DNA of 5,600 nucleotides from Mollicutes bacterium (GTDB lineage: Bacteria > Bacillota_I > Bacilli_A > Izemoplasmatales > Izemoplasmataceae): positions 1-5,600 of the forward strand of contig PWKX01000100.1 of NCBI GenBank assembly GCA_003559585.1, given 5' to 3'. The position numbers and the translations under genes were made by a program. Position 1 is the stretch's first letter. Each line of letters begins with the position of its first letter. Shown one piece after another: positions 1 to 5,600 of this stretch. Under the pieces are notes generated by a model, which worked only from the letters and a program-made list of their open reading frames with translations, was not told the DNA's origin and ran no database searches.

Positions 1-1
1 A

Positions 2-835
2 CCTTTTGGGCCATTAACTGGCACACTAGTACCACCATCGATGTCGCATACAGTGGCAATCATTGAAGCCATCTTGGCAGCTGAACAAGGTGTAAAAAAC
101 ATCACCGTTGGGTATGGTCAGTGCGGCAATATTAATCAAGATGTCGCCGCGCTTTTAACCCTTGATCAGTTGACTAATTATTACTTAAAACTGTTTGGTT
201 ATGAAGATGTGTTTGTAACAACGGTGTTACATCAATGGATGGGTGGGTTCCCTAAAGATGAAGCTGAAGCCATGGGCATCATCTCTTTAGGTGCGGCTGT
301 GGCGACCTTGGGTGGTGCGACGAAGATCATCACCAAAAGCCCACATGAATCACAAGGCATTCCTACCAAAGAAGCCAACGCAGAAGGCTTAAGAGCTTCT
401 AAAATCATGACCACCATCTTAAAAGAACAACGCTTAAGTGAATCAGAAGCGTTAAAACAAGAAATGGATTTAATTAAAAGAGAAGTTAAAACATTGCTTT
501 ATGCAACCCTAAACATTGGCAAAGGTGATTTAGCCCAAGGTGTCATCAAAGCGTTTGCAGCAGGTATTTTAGACATTCCTTTTGCCCCTAGTGAAATGAA
601 CAAAGGTGCCATATTGCCAGCTAGAGACCAAGAAGGCAACATCCGTATTTTAGAGTTTGGCAATCTACCTTTTGATGATGACATCAAAGCGATTCATAAA
701 GCAGCCTTAAAAAAACGCGCGGATTTTGAAGGTAGACCCGTGTCATTTAAAATGACGATCGATGACATTTACGCGGTTTCACAAGGCAAATTAGTCGGAA
801 GACCAAAAGCGCTCATCAAGGAGGCGTTATCGTGA
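2..835 (+). CDS. glmE: Glutamate mutase epsilon subunit (methylaspartate mutase E chain), 5'-truncated
   Basis: This is the C-terminal part, about 277 residues, of the large subunit of coenzyme B12-dependent glutamate mutase (EC 5.4.99.1). The enzyme rearranges L-glutamate to (2S,3S)-3-methylaspartate together with the small cobalamin-binding GlmS subunit. The frame is open from base 2 and reads PFGPLTGTLVPPS before the first internal ATG at 41, so that ATG lies inside the gene and is not the start. Family members are about 480 residues, so roughly the first 200, with most substrate-binding arginines, lie upstream of the window. Recognisable blocks are AAEQGVKNITVGYGQCGN, HQWMGGFP, TKSPHESQGIPTKEAN and the C-terminal FEGRPVSFKMTIDDIYAVSQ. 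By recall of the Clostridium cochlearium enzyme, the Lys and Glu of KSPHE correspond to Lys326 and Glu330, which contact the adenosyl ribose. The TGA stop overlaps the mal start by 4 nt (GTGA), so the two are translationally coupled. The truncation comes from the window edge and is not a defect. Confidence 0.95.
   Translation, partial: PFGPLTGTLVPPSMSHTVAIIEAILAAEQGVKNITVGYGQCGNINQDVAALLTLDQLTNYYLKLFGYEDVFVTTVLHQWMGGFPKDEAEAMGIISLGAAVATLGGATKIITKSPHESQGIPTKEANAEGLRASKIMTTILKEQRLSESEALKQEMDLIKREVKTLLYATLNIGKGDLAQGVIKAFAAGILDIPFAPSEMNKGAILPARDQEGNIRILEFGNLPFDDDIKAIHKAALKKRADFEGRPVSFKMTIDDIYAVSQGKLVGRPKALIKEALS
818..824 (+). promoter_or_regulatory. Strong Shine-Dalgarno site of mal
   Basis: AAGGAGG lies inside the last codons of glmE, 7 nt before the GTG at 832. 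It is the best match to the consensus ribosome binding site in the window and fixes the non-ATG start of mal. It suggests mal is translated more strongly than its neighbours. Confidence 0.85.
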
Positions 836-2097
836 AAATTGTTGATGTGATGGCCTCAGAAAGTTTAACAGGGTTTTACTACGACGACCAACAAGCCATT
901 AAAGCTGGCGCAGAAAATGATCAGTTTACTTATCTAGGTGAACCGCTCACACCACATTTTAAAGCAATCCGTCAAGCCGGCGAAGCTTTATCGATCATGC
1001 TTGTTTTAGAAGACGGCTCTGTGGCTTATGGGGACGCTGTGGCTGTGCAGTATAGTGGTGCTGGTGGCCGCGATTCGTTATTTGAAGCCGCCAAAGCCAA
1101 AACGTTTTTCTTAGAAGCCATCAAACCGTTACTCATCGATTTAGATGTTTCTTCTTTTAGAGCCAACGCCAGACGCTTTGATTCTTTGCAAATAGAAAAA
1201 AAAGTGATTCACACCGCGCTTAGATACGGCATCACCCAAGCGCTGTTAGACGCAACCGCTAAAGCCAATGATGTGACGATTGCTGAGATCGTCAGAAAAG
1301 AATACAACATTGAAGACACCACGTTTAAACCCATCCCAATGTTCGCACAAAGCGGGGATGACCGTTATACTGCCGTTGATAAAATGATTTTAAAAGAAGT
1401 TGAGGTGTTGCCACACGCACTCATCAACAGTGTTAAAGACAAACTTGGCATCCACGGTGAAAAACTGTTGGATTATGTTAAGTGGTTAAAAACTCGCATC
1501 ATCGATAAACGATTAAAAGAGGCTTATCATCCCATTTTACATATTGATGTTTATGGCACCATCGGTATGATTTTTAACGATGATATTGATAAATGTTTTG
1601 AATACTTAAAGACATTATCTAAAACAGCCGAACCCTTTTCTTTAAGAATAGAAGGCCCTATTGATAAAGGCAACCGCGAACAAACGTTGGACGCTTTAAA
1701 AGCACTAAAAGATAAAATCGATGACGATGATACAGTACACGTTGAAATCGTCGCGGATGAATGGTGTAACACCTTAGAAGATGTCAAGGTGTTCGCCGAT
1801 CAAAACGCTGCGCATATGTTGCAAGTGAAAACCCCGGATTTAGGGGGCGTTAACAACACGATTGAAGCCTTGAGATATTGCTTAAAAAAAGGCGTCGGCG
1901 CTTACAGTGGGGGTTCGTGTAACGAAACCAATATATCGGCTGAAATAACCACTGAGATTGCCATGGCTTGTAACGCCAAACAATGCCTAGCTAAACCAGG
2001 CATGGGCACCGATGAAGGCATCATGATTGTTAAAAACCATATGATGCGTACCATAACGCTCATTGAAAGTAGGAAACAACATGCCAAAAACCGTTAG
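832..2097 (+). CDS. mal: Methylaspartate ammonia-lyase (3-methylaspartase)
   Basis: This enzyme eliminates ammonia from (2S,3S)-3-methylaspartate to give mesaconate (EC 4.3.1.2). It is the second step of the methylaspartate pathway and a cytosolic, Mg2+-dependent member of the enolase superfamily. The protein is 421 residues, against about 413 for the Clostridium tetanomorphum enzyme, and is intact. Residues matching those known from that enzyme can be placed with an offset of 0 to 2: Gln73 in AVQYSGAGGRD, Gln173 in FAQSGDDRY, the R-side catalytic His195 in LPHALIN, metal ligands Asp239 (HIDVYG), Glu274 (RIEGPID) and Asp309 (IVADEW), then Gln331 and the catalytic base Lys333 in QVKTPDLGG, and Cys363 in GGSCNETN. 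The substrate-contacting Thr360 of the reference is Ser362 here, a conservative change. The start is GTG behind AAGGAGG, overlapping glmE by 4 nt. The last 17 nt overlap citD, and the basic tail SRKQHAKNR is encoded near that overlap. The stop is TAG. All recognised catalytic positions are kept, so activity is expected. Confidence 0.97.
   Translation: MKIVDVMASESLTGFYYDDQQAIKAGAENDQFTYLGEPLTPHFKAIRQAGEALSIMLVLEDGSVAYGDAVAVQYSGAGGRDSLFEAAKAKTFFLEAIKPLLIDLDVSSFRANARRFDSLQIEKKVIHTALRYGITQALLDATAKANDVTIAEIVRKEYNIEDTTFKPIPMFAQSGDDRYTAVDKMILKEVEVLPHALINSVKDKLGIHGEKLLDYVKWLKTRIIDKRLKEAYHPILHIDVYGTIGMIFNDDIDKCFEYLKTLSKTAEPFSLRIEGPIDKGNREQTLDALKALKDKIDDDDTVHVEIVADEWCNTLEDVKVFADQNAAHMLQVKTPDLGGVNNTIEALRYCLKKGVGAYSGGSCNETNISAEITTEIAMACNAKQCLAKPGMGTDEGIMIVKNHMMRTITLIESRKQHAKNR
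2071..2074 (+). promoter_or_regulatory. Ribosome binding site choosing the citD ATG
   Basis: AGGA lies 6 nt before the ATG at 2081, inside the end of mal. The alternative in-frame TTG at 2063 has no purine-rich site in front of it and would add six residues not expected for the family, so the ATG is chosen. Confidence 0.6.
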
Positions 2098-2347
2098 TGT
2101 TGGAACCTTAGAATCCAGTGATTGTATGATGACCATCAAACCGCATCACACCACCGTTATCACCATTCATACGGTTGTACACGAGGCTTTTTACGACCAC
2201 ATCAAACAAACCATTGATAAAATGATTGCCGCACATAACCTCAAAAATGTCCATGTCATTTGCGAAGATAAAGGGGCGCTTGATTACACAATTAGAGCGC
2301 GCTTGAAAACCGCGATTGAACGGTATAAGGACATCATTCATGGCTAG
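2081..2347 (+). CDS. citD: Citrate/citramalate lyase acyl carrier protein (gamma subunit)
   Basis: This is the small acyl carrier subunit of the citrate lyase-type complex. It carries the 2'-(5''-phosphoribosyl)-3'-dephospho-CoA group on which the acetyl thioester cycles between the alpha and beta subunits. The protein is 88 residues, slightly shorter than the roughly 95 usual for CitD. The family signature GTLESSD is at residues 8-14. By alignment with the Klebsiella protein (modified Ser14), the first serine, Ser12 (codon 2114-2116), is the expected attachment site. A second conserved block, EDKGALDYTIRARLKTAIER, is near the C-terminus. The gene overlaps mal by 17 nt and citE by 8 nt. Because it sits directly behind mal, the carrier more likely serves a citramalate lyase than a citrate lyase; the sequence of CitD itself does not separate the two. 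Confidence 0.93.
   Translation: MPKTVSVGTLESSDCMMTIKPHHTTVITIHTVVHEAFYDHIKQTIDKMIAAHNLKNVHVICEDKGALDYTIRARLKTAIERYKDIIHG
2327..2331 (+). promoter_or_regulatory. Ribosome binding site choosing the citE ATG
   Basis: AAGGA lies 8 nt before the ATG at 2340, inside the end of citD. An upstream in-frame TTG at 2316 has no such site and would prepend eight residues before the family-typical N-terminus MARSYLFIPGN. Confidence 0.65.
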
Positions 2348-3155
2348 AAGTTATTTATTCATTCCCGGCAATGTACCCCGCATGCTTCAAAATATGGATG
2401 TGTTTGATGCTGATGCGGTGATCATCGATTTTGAAGATGCGGTCTCACTGACAGATAAAGATGAAGCGCGTCATTTGACGCAGCTGTTTTTGCGTGATCA
2501 TCTACCACCAAGTTTAGATATTTATGTACGCATTAACAGCGATGCCCAGTTGATGAAAGACGATTTAATCGCCTTAGAAACCTTAGATATTCAGGGCATT
2601 GTTCTACCCAAATGCGACCAAGATACACTAAAAGAATATGAAGCCTCCCAAGCTAATTTTAGGGTAATTGGCATCATTGAAACACCCCAAGGCATGATCG
2701 AGGTAGAAAAAACCGCGATGCATCCTTGTATCGATGGGCTTATTTTAGGGGCTGAAGATTTGAAAAAAGAAATGGGCTTTACCCGCTCATCACAGACACT
2801 TTATTATCCTAGACAACGGCTTTTATATGCAGCTAAAGCAGCCAATATAAAAGCGATTGACACGCCGTTTACACACCTTGATGAATCCGGCTTATCTGAA
2901 GATGCGTGCGAAGCGGCTGCTTTAGGATATGAAAGCAAGTGTGCGATTCACCCTAATCAAGTACCAACCATCAATCAGCTTTTCTTGCCAAGTGAAGCCG
3001 ACCTTATGGCCGCTTTGAAAATCGTAAAAAAACACGAACAAACAAACAGCATGCGGTTTTCTTTAGATGGTAAAATGATTGATAAGCCAGTGATTGATGC
3101 GGCCAAGCAATTAATAGAAAAAAGTAAACGCTACGGCGTTAAAGGGGTGCTGTGA
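2340..3155 (+). CDS. citE: Citrate/citramalate lyase beta subunit (acyl-ACP lyase)
   Basis: CitE performs the C-C cleavage. It splits the citryl- or citramalyl-thioester on the carrier protein, leaving acetyl-ACP and releasing oxaloacetate (from citrate) or pyruvate (from citramalate). It is a Mg2+-dependent TIM-barrel enzyme of the HpcH/HpaI/CitE superfamily. The protein is 271 residues, against about 290 usually. Visible motifs are SYLFIPGNVPRM at the N-terminus, IIDFEDAV with Glu32 and Asp33, Arg64 in YVRIN, Lys91 in LPKCD, the likely Mg2+ ligands Glu114 (GIIETPQG) and Asp140 (LILGAEDL), IHPNQV at 203-208, and the C-terminal GKMIDKPVIDAA. All key superfamily residues are present. The ATG start overlaps citD by 8 nt, and the TGA stop shares one base with the citF ATG. 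Family membership is clear. The substrate is inferred from the neighbouring glutamate mutase and mal genes, which point to (S)-citramalyl-ACP. Confidence 0.93.
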   Translation: MARSYLFIPGNVPRMLQNMDVFDADAVIIDFEDAVSLTDKDEARHLTQLFLRDHLPPSLDIYVRINSDAQLMKDDLIALETLDIQGIVLPKCDQDTLKEYEASQANFRVIGIIETPQGMIEVEKTAMHPCIDGLILGAEDLKKEMGFTRSSQTLYYPRQRLLYAAKAANIKAIDTPFTHLDESGLSEDACEAAALGYESKCAIHPNQVPTINQLFLPSEADLMAALKIVKKHEQTNSMRFSLDGKMIDKPVIDAAKQLIEKSKRYGVKGVL

Positions 3156-4564
3156 TGATCATCCATCAATCGATTAAAGACCTCTTTAAACACCTGCCAC
3201 TTAAAGACGGCTTAAATATCTCGTTTCACCACCATTACCGTAACGGTGATGTGGTGTTAAACGCTGTTTTAAACGAACTGTATACTCAAGATCTAAAAGC
3301 GCTTAACCTATATCCTTCAGGGATTTTTCCTGTGCACACAAGCATTGTTGAAGGGTTAAAGCAACACCGCATCAACAACATCACCACCAATTATATGAAC
3401 GGCCCGGTTAGCGCTTATTTAAAAGCACACGGACTACCAGGCGAACTTATCATGCAAACCCACGGAGGACGCGCACGGGCGATTGAAGAAAAAGAAACAG
3501 TCATTGATATTGCCTTTATCGCTGTTAGCGCCGCCAGCAAAGCAGGCGATGGCTCAGGCTTGCTCGGTCAACGCCCTTGCGGTGCTTTGGGTTACGCTGT
3601 GGCTGATGCGCAGCATGCACGCAAGGTGGTATTACTGACAGATACCTTGGTTGAAACCATTGAAAACCCAGAGATTAAAGGCGCCGATGTTGATCACATC
3701 TGCTTGCTTGAAACAGCCGGCAACACATCACAAATCGCCAGTGGCACCTTAAGTGTCACCCGCGATCCAGTTGGATTAAAAATTGCCAGAGAAGCGATGC
3801 GAGTCATCAAGGCGAGTGGCTATTTTAAACAAGATGTTAGTTTTCAAAGTGGCGCTGGTTCGGTGTCACTTGCCATCACACAAATGTTTGTTGATCAGTT
3901 AAAACAAGATCATTTAACCGCTTCATTTTTTACCGGTGGCATCACCGGTGTACACGCTCAAGCTTTAAAAGACGGGCTTGTAAGAAAGCTTTATGATGTA
4001 CAATGTTTTGATGAAGCGGCGATTGAAAGTTTAAAAAACAACCCAAACCATGAACCGATGAGCGCTTCTTTATATGCCTCACCCAGTAATGAACAGCGTA
4101 AAATCAAAGCCTTAGACATCGTTATTTTAGGGGCCAGTGAAATTGATTTGGATTTTAATGTCAATGTGACCAGTGATTCCTATCACACCATCATCGGTGG
4201 TTCAGGTGGTCACCAAGATACCGCCGAAGATGCTAAATTAAGCATCATTGTTGCGCCGTTAATCAAAGCCAGAACCCCGCTTATTAAACACACCCTAACC
4301 TCACGCACCACCCCGGGCAAACACATTGCTTGTTTGATTACTGAACGCGGCATTGCGGTGAACGATGCACACGACCCCACTTTAAAAACAACCTTAGAAG
4401 CACAAGGCATTCAAACCCTTGATATTCAATCGCTGATGGACAAAGCGCACGCCTTAACGTTGGTGCCTGCGCCTTTTAAACGACCCAAACATCGCTTGGG
4501 TTATATTGAGGGCCGCCGCAAAGATGTGTTAGATACCTTGTATTGGGGTGAACGAGATGATTAA
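3155..4564 (+). CDS. citF: Citrate/citramalate lyase alpha subunit (ACP transferase)
   Basis: CitF exchanges the acetyl group on the carrier protein for the incoming substrate, forming citryl- or citramalyl-ACP and free acetate (EC 2.8.3.10 or 2.8.3.11). It belongs to the CoA-transferase-like fold. Family blocks are FHHHYRNGD (24-32), HGGR (103-106), CGALGYAVADA (142-152), SGYFKQDVSFQSGAG (221-235), GGITG (261-265), RKLYDVQCFD (277-286), NPNH (296-299), FNVNV (334-338), GGSGGHQDTA (348-357) and GIAVN (399-403). The protein is 469 residues, about 40 fewer than the E. coli subunit, with the loss in the poorly conserved N-terminus. Several motifs differ from the E. coli citrate enzyme, including loss of the Arg of the LRGP motif (Asn82 here). 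The ATG at 3155 is preferred because AAAGGGG (3141-3147) ends 7 nt before it; a GTG at 3152 would add one residue. It overlaps citE by 1 nt and citC by 8 nt. Confidence 0.93.
   Translation: MIIHQSIKDLFKHLPLKDGLNISFHHHYRNGDVVLNAVLNELYTQDLKALNLYPSGIFPVHTSIVEGLKQHRINNITTNYMNGPVSAYLKAHGLPGELIMQTHGGRARAIEEKETVIDIAFIAVSAASKAGDGSGLLGQRPCGALGYAVADAQHARKVVLLTDTLVETIENPEIKGADVDHICLLETAGNTSQIASGTLSVTRDPVGLKIAREAMRVIKASGYFKQDVSFQSGAGSVSLAITQMFVDQLKQDHLTASFFTGGITGVHAQALKDGLVRKLYDVQCFDEAAIESLKNNPNHEPMSASLYASPSNEQRKIKALDIVILGASEIDLDFNVNVTSDSYHTIIGGSGGHQDTAEDAKLSIIVAPLIKARTPLIKHTLTSRTTPGKHIACLITERGIAVNDAHDPTLKTTLEAQGIQTLDIQSLMDKAHALTLVPAPFKRPKHRLGYIEGRRKDVLDTLYWGERDD
4545..4550 (+). promoter_or_regulatory. 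Ribosome binding site choosing the citC ATG
   Basis: GGGGTG lies 6 nt before the ATG at 4557, inside the end of citF. An in-frame GTG at 4548 would use part of this site as its own start codon and has only a pyrimidine-rich stretch in front, so it is less likely. Confidence 0.5.
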
Positions 4565-5570
4565 AGAATGTTTGCTTACTCAAGAAATCGCTGAGGTCAA
4601 AGCGTTGCTAGTGTTAACTGGTTTAGCGTATGAAGACAACCTTGATATCACCTTAGGCTTATATGATCAAAACACGCTTATCGCCACAGCCAGTGCAAAA
4701 GACAACATCATCAAATGTGTGAGTGTGCACCCGAATGAACAAGGCAAACAACATTTAAACACCTTGATGAGTGCCTTAATGAAACAGCTGAACCAGGCTG
4801 GTTATGAACAGGTGTTTGTCTATACGCAAAAAAAGTATATCGAACTGTTTAAATCATTGGGGTTTCAAACGATTGTGCAAACTGAATCTTTAACGTTTAT
4901 GGAAGCTTTCTCTGATATTACCACAACTTTAAAACAGCTTAAAAAAACATATCAAATCAATGATTGTTTGAAAAATGCGGTGGTGTTAAACGCGAACCCG
5001 TTTACCTTAGGTCACCAACATTTAATTGAAACCGCTAAAGAAGATGGCCACCATGTGCTTGTGTTTGTGGTGAGTGAAGATATCAGTGTGTTCCCCTTTA
5101 ACATACGCTTTAACCTGATCGATAAAACCTATAAAGACGACCCCAACGTGAGCGTCTTACCCACGCTTCACTATCTTGTATCCCGCGTTAGTTTTCCGCG
5201 TTACTTTTTAAAAACGGACAGCGCCATCAACCAAGCACATGCCATGTTTGATGTGCTTGTATTTAAAGATTATTACATGCCTATTTTTAATATAAAAACG
5301 CGGTTTGTCGGCGAAGAACCCTATTCAAAGATGACACAAGTATATAACAAAACGATGCAACACATGCTCAAAGACAAACTAACCATCATCCCCCGCAAAC
5401 ACATGAACGATGCGCCTATCAGTGCCTCAACCGTGCGCGCGCACTTAAAAGCGCAAAAACCGCTTGAGCGCTTAAAACCATTGTTGCCACAAGCGACGTA
5501 TGATTACTTAACATCACCAGCGGCCAAGCCGGTGATTGAAAGGCTTAAAACCTATGAACACCGTCATTGA
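4557..5570 (+). CDS. citC: [Citrate (pro-3S)-lyase] ligase (acetate:SH-lyase ligase)
   Basis: CitC activates the lyase by acetylating the thiol of the CitD prosthetic group with acetate and ATP, releasing AMP and pyrophosphate (EC 6.2.1.22). The protein is 337 residues, close to the roughly 350 usual. The N-terminal part, to about residue 115, looks like a GNAT acetyltransferase-type domain, with VSVHPNEQGKQHLNTLM at the expected acyl-CoA loop and ELFKSLGF near its end. The C-terminal part is a nucleotidylyltransferase domain: NANPFTLGHQHLIE (residues 145-158, with the TxGH motif at 150-153), LVSRVSFPRYFLK (207-219), RFVGEEPY (249-256) and the ISASTVR motif (288-294). All are typical of CitC. 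It overlaps citF by 8 nt and the next gene by 17 nt. In many citrate lyase operons citC precedes citD; here it follows citF. A dedicated ligase supports a working lyase that depends on the acetylated thiol, whatever its substrate. Confidence 0.95.
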   Translation: MIKECLLTQEIAEVKALLVLTGLAYEDNLDITLGLYDQNTLIATASAKDNIIKCVSVHPNEQGKQHLNTLMSALMKQLNQAGYEQVFVYTQKKYIELFKSLGFQTIVQTESLTFMEAFSDITTTLKQLKKTYQINDCLKNAVVLNANPFTLGHQHLIETAKEDGHHVLVFVVSEDISVFPFNIRFNLIDKTYKDDPNVSVLPTLHYLVSRVSFPRYFLKTDSAINQAHAMFDVLVFKDYYMPIFNIKTRFVGEEPYSKMTQVYNKTMQHMLKDKLTIIPRKHMNDAPISASTVRAHLKAQKPLERLKPLLPQATYDYLTSPAAKPVIERLKTYEHRH

Positions 5571-5600
5571 TCAAAAACTAAAAGCCAAAGAAACAAGACG
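5554..5600 (+). CDS. citX: Probable citX, N-terminal fragment cut by the window edge
   Basis: An ATG inside the end of citC opens a frame that runs to the window end and gives 15 residues, MNTVIDQKLKAKETR, followed by an incomplete CG codon that must also encode Arg. The purine-rich AAAGG at 5539-5543 precedes it by 10 nt, and the 17 nt overlap matches the spacing style of this operon. The pattern L-x-A-(K/R)-E-x-R recalls the start of CitX, the apo-citrate lyase phosphoribosyl-dephospho-CoA transferase, which attaches the prosthetic group to the CitD serine. CitX or a CitX-CitG fusion is also what one expects after citC and citF. With only 15 residues the identity is an inference from context plus a weak motif. 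CitG is an alternative. Confidence 0.5.
   Translation, partial: MNTVIDQKLKAKETR

Noticed and set aside
41..835. A 264-residue protein starting at the ATG at 41
   Set aside because: The frame is open from base 2 and encodes family sequence (PFGPLTGTLVPPS) before this ATG, and glutamate mutase E chains are about 480 residues. The ATG is internal.
2063..2080. Earlier TTG start for citD
   Set aside because: There is no Shine-Dalgarno site before it, the added residues do not resemble CitD, and the ATG at 2081 has AGGA at suitable spacing.
2316..2339. Earlier TTG start for citE
   Set aside because: It would add eight residues before the family-typical N-terminus and has no ribosome binding site. 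The ATG at 2340 has AAGGA 8 nt upstream.
3932..3949. Perfect 7-bp inverted repeat ACCGGTG-gcat-CACCGGT, a possible hairpin
   Set aside because: It lies well inside citF and encodes the conserved TGGITG segment. There is no following T-run and no gene boundary, so the repeated Gly/Thr codons explain it better than a terminator or operator.
232..4410. Several minus-strand open frames of 61 to 78 codons
   Set aside because: They lie wholly inside well-supported plus-strand genes, share no recognisable domain and have no convincing translation signals. They are chance antisense frames.
832..5570. Possible recoding of TGA as tryptophan (Mycoplasma-type code)
   Set aside because: TGA ends glmE, citE and citC at the expected family lengths, no in-frame TGA occurs inside the genes, and tryptophan is encoded by TGG.

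Overview
The window is one uninterrupted stretch of plus-strand coding sequence from a fermentative bacterium. It joins the end of a glutamate-to-mesaconate module to a complete citrate-lyase-type module. From left to right it holds the 3' part of the glutamate mutase epsilon subunit (glmE/mutE), methylaspartate ammonia-lyase (mal), the three lyase subunits (citD acyl carrier protein, citE beta, citF alpha), the lyase-activating ligase (citC), and the first codons of what is probably the prosthetic-group transferase (citX). Every neighbouring pair overlaps (4, 17, 8, 1, 8 and 17 nt), so this looks like a single translationally coupled operon. No internal promoter, terminator, RNA gene, repeat or mobile element was seen, and no stretch over 300 bases lacks a gene.

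The genes make sense together as the methylaspartate pathway of glutamate fermentation. Glutamate mutase (coenzyme B12-dependent) turns L-glutamate into (2S,3S)-3-methylaspartate. Mal removes ammonia to give mesaconate. A mesaconase, not in this window, hydrates mesaconate to (S)-citramalate, and a lyase splits citramalate into acetate and pyruvate. The only lyase genes here resemble citrate lyase, so by context the CitDEF complex is best read as citramalate lyase (EC 4.1.3.22), not citrate lyase. CitC would acetylate the thiol of the carrier-protein prosthetic group, and CitX (with CitG, not seen) would install that group.

The organism is probably an anaerobic, low-to-moderate GC (about 40 percent by eye) amino-acid fermenter of the Bacillota or a related group. 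TGA is used as a stop at glmE, citE and citC, so the Mycoplasma-type code does not apply. A closer taxonomic placement is not supported by what I can see.

The most interesting points are the reassignment of the lyase from citrate to citramalate, a CitF alpha subunit that departs from the enterobacterial citrate lyase sequence at several normally conserved motifs, and the absence of mesaconase genes between mal and the lyase genes.
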